The translations under genes were made by a program, and so were the position numbers. Below are positions 1-4,323 of a DNA stretch of 5,939 nt, piece by piece. Every line of letters starts with the position of its first letter. Positions within the stretch are counted from its first letter, which is position 1. The notes under the pieces were generated by a model. That model made no database searches. It was not told the DNA's origin and saw only the letters and a list, made by a program, of their open reading frames with translations. Location of the stretch: positions 1-5,939 of the forward strand of contig CAKUVB010000109.1 of assembly GCA_934693215.1 (NCBI GenBank). The letters are read 5' to 3'. The DNA is from an uncultured Candidatus Melainabacteria bacterium (GTDB lineage: Bacteria > Cyanobacteriota > Vampirovibrionia > Gastranaerophilales > Gastranaerophilaceae).

Positions 1-226
1 AACTATTGCTGGTATAATCGCTGATGAAATGGCTATCGGTATGATTAACAAAAAAACAACTGCAGTTAGGGTAATTCCAGCGGTAGGAAAAGATATTGGT
101 GATTCTGTTGTTTACGGTGGATTGCTAGGTGAAGCTCCTATCGTAAAAGTTAATTCGCTTTCATCTGCCAATTTCGTAAACAGAGCAGGACGTATTCCGG
201 CTCCAATTCATAGCTTAAACAATTAA
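1..226 (+). CDS. UPF0210 / DUF711 (PFL family) protein, C-terminal fragment
   Basis: This is the last 74 codons of a gene that begins left of the window; the first whole codon starts at base 2 and TAA is at 224-226. The fragment reads TIAGIIADEMAIGMINKKTT and then continues through a GGLLGEAP segment to an ending of RIPAPIHSLNN. The 'IADE.AIGMIN.KTTAVR', 'GGLLG.AP' and 'NR.GRIPAPIHSL' segments are characteristic of the end of UPF0210/DUF711 proteins. This family of about 450 residues has a pyruvate-formate-lyase-like fold and no firmly established reaction. The protein is probably cytosolic. Only 17 bases separate its stop from the next gene on the same strand, so the two are probably co-transcribed. 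The ATG at 29 lies inside the conserved domain and is not the start. Family assignment is strong; function is unknown. Confidence 0.88.
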   Translation, partial: TIAGIIADEMAIGMINKKTTAVRVIPAVGKDIGDSVVYGGLLGEAPIVKVNSLSSANFVNRAGRIPAPIHSLNN

Positions 227-243
227 TAAAGAACAACTCTAAT

Positions 244-846
244 ATGAACTATATTTTTTATTTTTTAATAATAATATCAATAATTTTTGGTGCTATAAAC
301 GGCAAGTTGCCTGATGTAGTAAACTCTATTTTGACAGGTGCAGAACTTTCCGTAAAAGTTGCTTTTTCGCTAATTGGAATAATGGCTTTTTGGCTTGGTA
401 TGATGAGAATTGCTGAAAAATCAGGTTTAGTTCAAATAATTGCTAAACTTATTCGACCTATAACAAAATGGTTGTTTAACGAAATTCCTGAGGATTCACC
501 AGCTCTTGGAAATGTAGCTTTGAGCTTTTCTGCAAACGCACTTGGATTGGCAAACGCAGCAACACCTATCGGCTTAAAAGTTATGGAAGAATTACAAGAT
601 GTAAATCAAGATAAATCATCAGCATCAAATGCGATGTGTATGTTTTTGGCGATGTGTACAGCAGGATTTCAAATAGTGCCAGCAACAGTAATTGCAATTC
701 TAGTTGGTGCAGGAGCAAAAAATCCAACTGAAATTATTGCACCGACTATGATTGTTACATCAATCGCTTTTGTGACATCTATAATCGTTGCAAAAATATT
801 TAGTGTTTTTTGGAGTAAACAAAAAGGAGTAGTAAATAATGATTAA
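244..846 (+). CDS. spmA: SpmA-like nucleoside-recognition (Gate) membrane protein
   Basis: A 200-residue integral membrane protein, close to the length of Bacillus SpmA (just under 200). Hydrophobic stretches lie at about 1-19, 33-56, 85-105, 129-155 and 167-188. The hallmark segment is at about 97-131: AN.LGLANAATPIGLK, then MEELQ, then a K..ASNAMC motif. It is followed by QIVPATVIAI, where the family usually has QLIP.TVI. This matches the Gate/nucleoside-recognition family (Pfam 'Gate'). In Bacillus, SpmA and SpmB are needed for full spore-core dehydration, but the transported or sensed ligand is unknown and homologues occur widely in non-sporulating bacteria, so the name should not be read as proof of sporulation. 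The ATG at 244 has only a weak upstream AAGA (about 229-232) as ribosome site, which suggests coupling to the gene before it. The last codons overlap the spmB start by 8 bases. Confidence 0.88.
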   Translation: MNYIFYFLIIISIIFGAINGKLPDVVNSILTGAELSVKVAFSLIGIMAFWLGMMRIAEKSGLVQIIAKLIRPITKWLFNEIPEDSPALGNVALSFSANALGLANAATPIGLKVMEELQDVNQDKSSASNAMCMFLAMCTAGFQIVPATVIAILVGAGAKNPTEIIAPTMIVTSIAFVTSIIVAKIFSVFWSKQKGVVNND

Positions 847-1375
847 TGCTATTTCTCTTTGGGCAATTCCAATAATTTTATTTGTTATATTAACCTTAGG
901 GTTAGTAAAAAAAGTTCCTATTTATGAAGAATTTACAGAAGGTGCAAAAGACGGGTTTAAAGTTGCAATAAATATAATTCCATATCTTGTTGCAATTCTC
1001 GTTGGAGTTTCAATGTTAAGAGCTTCAGGAATAATTGATTCTCTTGCACATGTTTTAGCACCTGTATTACATAAGTTTATGATTCCTGTAGAGGCTTTAC
1101 CCGTAATGATTGTTAGGTCTTTATCAGGTGCTGCAACATTAGGTCTTTTCTCTGATATTGCACATCATTTTGGACCTGATAGCTATGCGGCAAAACTATG
1201 TGCAGTAATTGTTGGGAGTTCTGAAACAACTTTTTATGTACTTGCAGTATATTTCGGTTCTGTAGGGATAAAGAAGGTTAGGTATGCAATGTTAACAGGG
1301 ATTATTGCAGATATTATAGGAGTTGTTGCAGCAATAATTGTTTGTTCGCATTTTTTTCTGCCCAACATTGGGTAA
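839..1375 (+). CDS. spmB: SpmB-like nucleoside-recognition (Gate) membrane protein
   Basis: A 178-residue membrane protein, the same length as I recall for Bacillus SpmB. Hydrophobic segments are at about 4-23, 42-62, 118-142 and 150-173. Family motifs are clear: YEEFTEGAKDGF at 29-40, VRSLSGAATLG at about 92-102, DSYAAKLCAVIVGSSETTFY at 114-133, and VLAVYFGSVGIKK.RYA at 134-150. The ATG at 839 overlaps the end of spmA (TAA 844-846) by 8 bases. It is preceded by AAAAAGGAG at 821-829, a good ribosome site about 9 bases upstream that lies inside spmA. The two proteins therefore are probably made together and probably form a complex, as inferred for SpmA/SpmB elsewhere; many Gram-negative bacteria carry them as a fusion. 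The last 62 bases overlap, tail-to-tail, the zinc-ribbon gene on the other strand, and no terminator hairpin is visible directly after the stop. Confidence 0.88.
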   Translation: MINAISLWAIPIILFVILTLGLVKKVPIYEEFTEGAKDGFKVAINIIPYLVAILVGVSMLRASGIIDSLAHVLAPVLHKFMIPVEALPVMIVRSLSGAATLGLFSDIAHHFGPDSYAAKLCAVIVGSSETTFYVLAVYFGSVGIKKVRYAMLTGIIADIIGVVAAIIVCSHFFLPNIG

Positions 1376-1691
1376 ATTCTTTAACATTGGAGTCCTCTTT
1401 AACAACTCTTTGAACTAATACTGCATAATTTATATCAATAAAGTTTATTTTAGGTAGTTTTTCTACAATATATTCATGCCCGCCACAGTTATGACAAAAA
1501 TTAGCTTCCGGCATGATTTCACCATTCTTGATAATCGCTTTTTCTTTTATTCCACAACAAGCACATCTTACAATGTACCATTCATTTTCGATTAGTTCAC
1601 CACAATCTGGACAATAGCTGAATTCTGCTTGTGGAGAAACATGTTCATGTTGACACGTATGACATTTTCTAAATAAATCCATTAAAAACAT
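1314..1691 (-). CDS. Unrecognised protein with two predicted zinc ribbons (four CxxC)
   Basis: A 125-residue protein if the ATG at 1691 is used. I do not recognise the family. Visible features are four CxxC pairs: C10-x2-C13 and C27-x2-C30 would form one four-cysteine zinc site, and C43-x2-C46 (an ACCG context) with C66-x2-C69 (CHNCGG) a second. The C-terminal third (about 75-125) has no cysteine ladder, is mixed in character and ends in a Leu/Gln-rich tail. There is no signal peptide or membrane segment, so it is probably cytosolic. Zinc ribbons of this kind serve nucleic-acid binding, protein contact or metal handling, and the sequence does not decide among them. Its 3' end overlaps spmB convergently by 62 bases. 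Starts at GTG 1697 and ATG 1682 are also possible; the GAGGTG at 1696-1701 favours 1691. The cysteine pattern and ribosome site support a real gene. Confidence 0.8.
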   Translation of the reverse strand: MFLMDLFRKCHTCQHEHVSPQAEFSYCPDCGELIENEWYIVRCACCGIKEKAIIKNGEIMPEANFCHNCGGHEYIVEKLPKINFIDINYAVLVQRVVKEDSNVKEFTQCWAEKNANKQLLLQQLL

Positions 1692-1695
1692 ATAC

Positions 1696-1701
1696 ACCTC
1701 T
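1696..1701 (-). promoter_or_regulatory. Ribosome binding site of the zinc-ribbon gene
   Basis: Read on the minus strand this is GAGGTG, a good match to the anti-Shine-Dalgarno complement, ending 4 bases before the ATG at 1689-1691. It is too far from the ATG at 1682 (about 13 bases) and overlaps the GTG at 1697, so it points to 1691 as the start. Confidence 0.5.
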
Positions 1702-1715
1702 ATTCTACAGAAATG

Positions 1716-1743
1716 TTTTTAATGATAGTTTTTATAAAGTCAA
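1716..1743 (-). promoter_or_regulatory. Candidate sigma-70 promoter for the zinc-ribbon gene
   Basis: On the minus strand, TTGACT (1738-1743, 5 of 6 to the -35 consensus) is followed after 16 bases by TAAAAA (1716-1721, 4 of 6 to the -10). Transcription would start near 1709, giving a leader of about 18 bases before the ATG at 1691. The surrounding DNA is very AT-rich, so a chance match is quite possible. Confidence 0.3.
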
Positions 1744-1764
1744 AAATAAAAATTTAAAATATAA

Positions 1765-1799
1765 ATTTCTTAATATTTCAAATGATTTTGTTAAGAAAT
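1765..1799. repeat. Perfect 9-bp inverted repeat in a divergent intergenic region
   Basis: ATTTCTTAA at 1765-1773 is the exact reverse complement of TTAAGAAAT at 1791-1799, with a 17-base spacer. It lies between the divergent zinc-ribbon gene (start 1691) and small orphan gene (start 1900), where an operator serving either promoter could sit. A weak hairpin is the other reading. All but two of the 18 arm bases are A or T, so chance occurrence is a real alternative. Confidence 0.35.
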
Positions 1800-1805
1800 A
1801 ACCAT

Positions 1806-1835
1806 TTTTCAGATTCAAATATTACCTTGTATATT
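1806..1835 (+). promoter_or_regulatory. Weak candidate promoter for the small orphan gene
   Basis: TTTTCA at 1806-1811 and TATATT at 1830-1835, separated by 18 bases, resemble -35 and -10 elements (4 of 6 and 5 of 6). A TG lies immediately before the -10. Transcription would start near 1842, leaving a leader of about 58 bases to the ATG at 1900. AT-rich background makes this tentative. Confidence 0.25.
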
Positions 1836-1885
1836 AGACAAAATGGGGATTTTTATAAAAAGTTATCATCTACAATTTTATATGT

Positions 1886-1890
1886 GGGAG
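1886..1890 (+). promoter_or_regulatory. Ribosome binding site deciding the start of the small orphan gene
   Basis: GGGAG at 1886-1890 lies 9 bases before the ATG at 1900. The in-frame ATGs at 1843 and 1882 have no comparable purine-rich site in front of them, so 1900 is the preferred start. Confidence 0.5.
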
Positions 1891-1899
1891 ATAAGTGTT

Positions 1900-2208
1900 A
1901 TGACAAAAATACAAGAAAGATATTTAGAATTCAAAAATATAAGTAGAGATATTATAGATTGGTTTGAATACGTTGCAGAAGAAAATAATTGTCACATAGA
2001 AAAAAAAGAATGGAAAAGCAAGTATAACAACTATGTAATATATGACTACGAGCCTTTTTGTTCAGAAGGTTTTGAAATCAATGTATTGTTGAGTTCAATA
2101 GATATGTCGTACTTGAATTTTGTGAAATTTCTATATAATGAAAAAATTAATACACTTGAATATTTAAACAACTGTATCAAATCAACACCTGTCAGAAATT
2201 ATATATAA
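1900..2208 (+). CDS. Small orphan protein, 102 residues, function unknown
   Basis: I do not recognise this protein. From the ATG at 1900 it has 102 residues, beginning MTKIQERYLEF and ending TPVRNYI. It is rich in Asn, Lys, Glu, Ile and Tyr, with an aromatic N-terminal helix-like part (residues 7-27 contain IIDWFEYVAEE). Three cysteines (31, 54, 92) are scattered and form no CxxC pair. No signal peptide or membrane segment is visible, so it is probably cytosolic. It stands alone: divergent from the zinc-ribbon gene and followed directly by GC-rich repeat material and then a terminator facing pckA. Being single, short and next to repeats, it could be a recently acquired or lineage-specific gene. 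The open frame, ribosome site and ordinary amino-acid composition support translation, but a chance frame in AT-rich DNA is not fully excluded. Confidence 0.6.
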   Translation: MTKIQERYLEFKNISRDIIDWFEYVAEENNCHIEKKEWKSKYNNYVIYDYEPFCSEGFEINVLLSSIDMSYLNFVKFLYNEKINTLEYLNNCIKSTPVRNYI

Positions 2209-2217
2209 AGAAGCGTG

Positions 2218-2240
2218 AGCCGGTGTTGTCGGAGTCGGCT
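2218..2240 (+). repeat. Short GC-rich hairpin just after the small orphan gene
   Basis: AGCCG at 2218-2222 pairs with CGGCT at 2236-2240 across a 13-base loop, 10 bases after the TAA at 2206-2208. The segment 2211-2240 is about 63% GC in otherwise AT-rich DNA. There is no T-run behind it, so it is not a standard intrinsic terminator. It may be an outer part of the repeat element that begins at 2249. Confidence 0.4.
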
Positions 2241-2248
2241 TGAACAAA

Positions 2249-2381
2249 GTCATTGTGAGCCACGCAGTGGCGTGGCAATCCAGAACTCATTTAATTTTCA
2301 AAATCTACAATTCATGAAAGTTATTGAAATTTTATTTGTTAGTTTAAGGAACTGGATTACTTCGCTTTCGCTCGTAATGAC
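2249..2381. repeat. Nested palindromic repeat element with matching inverted arms
   Basis: The left arm (2249-2283) starts GTCATTGTGAGC and ends AATCCAG. The right arm (2352-2381), read in reverse complement, starts GTCATTACGAGC and also ends AATCCAG. The element is thus a 133-bp inverted repeat with an AT-rich centre of 68 bases. The left arm holds its own perfect 7-bp hairpin, GCCACGC (2259-2265) / GCGTGGC (2270-2276), with the loop AGTG. The right arm holds ATTAC/GTAAT. Translating such elements gives 'HCE..S..AIQ' and 'WI...' type peptides that are often mis-annotated as small proteins in many genomes. It encodes no transposase and I see no clear target-site duplication. It is most likely a dispersed non-coding palindromic (REP/MITE-like) repeat; copies elsewhere cannot be seen from this window. 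Confidence 0.65.
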
Positions 2382-2405
2382 AAGAAAACAAACATAATTA
2401 CAAAT

Positions 2406-2445
2406 AAAAAAGCCTCATTTCTACAAAATAGAAACAAGGCTTTTT
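2406..2445. terminator. Bidirectional intrinsic terminator between pckA and the small orphan gene
   Basis: AAAAAGCCT (2406-2414) pairs with AGGCTTTTT (2437-2445), and inside it TTTCTA (2417-2422) pairs with TAGAAA (2428-2433). The two stems are separated by a 2x2 internal loop (CA/CA), and the hairpin loop is short. The hairpin has a T-run on the plus-strand side and an A-run on the other side, so it can stop transcription in both directions. It lies 18 bases past the pckA stop on the minus strand and also ends plus-strand transcription from the orphan gene and repeat. Confidence 0.8.
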
Positions 2446-2463
2446 GTATATTTAAACTAAAAA

Positions 2464-4068
2464 CTAGTTCATTGCACAAGTTTTTGGTTTTGGACCTGCA
2501 GCAACGATTTCAGCAGGCATGTTTGGATATTTAGCAGCAAAGTTGTCTAAGAACATTTGAGCAAGTTTGTTAGCTTGTTCATCATAAGCTGCTTTATCTT
2601 CCCACATTCCACGTGCATCTAATTTTTCATCAGGTACATTTGGACAAGATGTTGGATAATCAACATTGAATACATCGTGGTGTTTGAATTCTACATTATC
2701 GAATGAACCGTTTAATGCAGCTGTAACCATTGCACGAGTATAAGCAAGTTTCATACGTTTAGCACCTGCAGCTGCAGAGCCACCAGCCCAACCTGTGTTT
2801 ACTAAGTAAACTTGTGTACCATATTTTTCTAATTTATCACCAAGCATTTTAGCATATACAGATGCGTCCATTGGCATGAATGGTTCACCAAACAATGTTG
2901 AGAATGTTGGTTGTGGTTCTGTTACTCCACGTTCTGTACCAGCTAATTTTGAAGTGAAACCTGTTACAAAGTGGTACATAGCTGCATTTTTATCCAATCT
3001 AGAAATTGGAGGTAAAACACCAAATGCGTCAGCTGTTAAGAATACAACAACTTTTGGAATACCACCTTTGCTAGGAATTTGAGCATTGTTGATGTAGTTG
3101 ATAGGATAACCAACACGTGTGTTTTCTGTCAAACTTCCATCATAGAAATCAAATTCACGAGTTTCAGGATTCATAACTACGTTTTCTACTAATGAACCAA
3201 ATTTGATAGCATTATAGATATCTGGTTCGTTTTCTGCAGAAAGGTTGATACATTTAGCATAGCAACCACCTTCAAAGTTGAATACACCATCAGGTGACCA
3301 ACCGTGTTCATCATCACCGATTAACTTACGAGAAGGGTCTGCTGAAAGAGTTGTTTTACCTGTTCCTGAAAGACCGAAGAATACTGCAGTTTCGTGAGTT
3401 TCTGGGTCCATGTTTGCTGAACAGTGCATAGGAAGTACATTTTTCTTAGTCATAATGTAGTTCATTGTAGCGAATACAGATTTTTTGATTTCGCCTGAAT
3501 ATCTTGAACCACAAATAATAATTGTATGTGCTTCGTAGTCAATTGCTATACAAGCTTCTGAATTTACACCGTCTACTTCAGGATCACATTTGAAACCTGG
3601 AGCACAAAGAATTGTGTAATCAGGTTCACCATAGTTAGCTAATTCTTCCGCAGTTGGACGAATTAACAATTCATGAATGAATAAGTTTTGACTAGCAAGT
3701 TCGTTAACAACTCTGAACTTTTGAGTATAAGTTTTATCTGCACCTGCATAACCATCAAAAATGAATACTTCACGATTTTGTAAGTATGCAGCAATTTTTC
3801 CTTTGATAGAGTTGAATTTTTCTCTGCTGATTGGACGGTTTACTTTACCCCAAGCGATTTCATCATGAACACCTTCAGTATCAACGATAAATTTATCCTT
3901 AGGTGAACGACCTGTGTATTTACCAGTTGTAACAACTAATGCACCAGTATTACTTAATGAACCTTCACCTAAACGTAATGCAGCTTCTGTTAATTGAGCT
4001 GGACTCAAGTTACGATATACAGCTTTTGGTTCAAGAATACCTAATTTCTCAATTCCGTATGTTTCCAT
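2464..4068 (-). CDS. pckA: Phosphoenolpyruvate carboxykinase (ATP-dependent)
   Basis: A complete 534-residue cytosolic enzyme of the usual length for the ATP-type family (about 530-540). It interconverts oxaloacetate + ATP with phosphoenolpyruvate + ADP + CO2. In anaerobic fermenters it often runs in the carboxylating, ATP-forming direction, but direction cannot be read from sequence. Motifs in order: TGRSPKDK at 52-59 (substrate-binding Arg54), YSGEIKKSVF at 190-199 (metal and substrate lysines), MHCSAN at 214-219 (metal-binding His215), the P-loop GLSGTGKTT at 232-240, the kinase-2 motif LIGDDEHGW at 249-257, and ENTRVGYP at 315-322. All expected key residues are present. The start is the ATG at 4068, behind a strong AGGAGG. 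A longer frame reaches 4137, but its extra 23 codons translate the ribosome site itself (KRRK). It is a single-gene unit with its own terminator, divergent from the 415-residue orphan. Confidence 0.97.
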   Translation of the reverse strand: METYGIEKLGILEPKAVYRNLSPAQLTEAALRLGEGSLSNTGALVVTTGKYTGRSPKDKFIVDTEGVHDEIAWGKVNRPISREKFNSIKGKIAAYLQNREVFIFDGYAGADKTYTQKFRVVNELASQNLFIHELLIRPTAEELANYGEPDYTILCAPGFKCDPEVDGVNSEACIAIDYEAHTIIICGSRYSGEIKKSVFATMNYIMTKKNVLPMHCSANMDPETHETAVFFGLSGTGKTTLSADPSRKLIGDDEHGWSPDGVFNFEGGCYAKCINLSAENEPDIYNAIKFGSLVENVVMNPETREFDFYDGSLTENTRVGYPINYINNAQIPSKGGIPKVVVFLTADAFGVLPPISRLDKNAAMYHFVTGFTSKLAGTERGVTEPQPTFSTLFGEPFMPMDASVYAKMLGDKLEKYGTQVYLVNTGWAGGSAAAGAKRMKLAYTRAMVTAALNGSFDNVEFKHHDVFNVDYPTSCPNVPDEKLDARGMWEDKAAYDEQANKLAQMFLDNFAAKYPNMPAEIVAAGPKPKTCAMN

Positions 4069-4077
4069 ATTAAGCTT

Positions 4078-4084
4078 CCTCCTT
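4078..4084 (-). promoter_or_regulatory. Strong ribosome binding site of pckA
   Basis: Read on the minus strand this is AAGGAGG, ending 9 bases before the ATG at 4066-4068. It fixes the METYGIEKLG start and excludes the upstream in-frame start at 4137. Confidence 0.85.
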
Positions 4085-4119
4085 TTAAAAAAGCAAAATT
4101 TATTTAATAATACACCATA

Positions 4120-4147
4120 ACTATAGTACAAAAACAACTAAAAGCAA
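4120..4147 (-). promoter_or_regulatory. Candidate pckA promoter
   Basis: On the minus strand TTGCTT (4142-4147, 3 of 6) is followed after 16 bases by TATAGT (4120-4125, 5 of 6 to the -10). Transcription would start near 4113, giving a leader of about 45 bases. A second possible -10, TATTAT, lies a little downstream. Tentative because of the AT-rich setting. Confidence 0.35.
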
Positions 4148-4156
4148 ACGATATCT

Positions 4157-4170
4157 CTTTTTATAAAAAG
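4157..4170. promoter_or_regulatory. 14-bp perfect palindrome upstream of the pckA promoter
   Basis: CTTTTTATAAAAAG is its own reverse complement. It lies just upstream of the candidate pckA -35, where an activator or repressor could bind. It consists almost wholly of A and T, so it may equally be chance, or an A-tract that bends the DNA. Confidence 0.25.
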
Positions 4171-4228
4171 TATATAAAATTAATATTTTTTTATTCTATC
4201 CACTAATAACTACCTCATTTATGTCAGT

Positions 4229-4248
4229 TTGTAACAAATTCTTTACAA
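4229..4248. promoter_or_regulatory. Candidate operator dyad TTGTAA-N8-TTACAA
   Basis: TTGTAA at 4229-4234 and TTACAA at 4243-4248 are exact reverse complements spaced by 8 bases, giving a 20-bp dyad of the size bound by dimeric regulators. It lies in the 255-bp region between the divergent pckA and 415-residue orphan genes, about 75 bases before the orphan ATG. The second half also resembles a -35 box (TTTACA at 4242-4247), although I find no well-spaced -10 behind it. The regulator is unknown. Confidence 0.4.
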
Positions 4249-4323
4249 TTCTGTTCTAAAAAGGCAATTCTTGAAAAGAAAAAAACTTTATCATGGTACG
4301 GGAATTAATAGAGGAACAAAACT

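Noticed and set aside
1843..1899. Longer start of the small orphan protein (MGIFIKSY or MWEISV)
   Set aside because: No Shine-Dalgarno sequence precedes ATG 1843 or ATG 1882, whereas ATG 1900 has GGGAG at a good distance; ATG 1843 would also nearly coincide with the predicted transcription start.
2215..2397. 60-codon open frame starting with GTG
   Set aside because: It is a translation of the GC-rich hairpin and inverted-repeat element (the SHCEPRSGVAIQ-type peptide typical of such repeats), with no ribosome site of its own.
2876..3082. 68-codon plus-strand open frame inside pckA
   Set aside because: It lies wholly antisense to a highly conserved enzyme gene and is explained as a shadow of its codon usage.
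4069..4137. 23-codon N-terminal extension of pckA
   Set aside because: The extension would translate the AGGAGG ribosome site as KRRK and the AT-rich promoter region; the family start fits METYGIEKLG.
1850..4171. A 14-base sequence TTTTTATAAAAAGT present at both 1850-1863 and 4158-4171
   Set aside because: Low-complexity AT sequence; two copies in AT-rich intergenic DNA can easily arise by chance, and their positions relative to the gene starts differ.
4231..4246. NtcA-like box (GTA...TAC) upstream of the orphan gene
   Set aside because: The spacing is 10 bases rather than the canonical 8, and the host's relation to cyanobacteria is itself uncertain.
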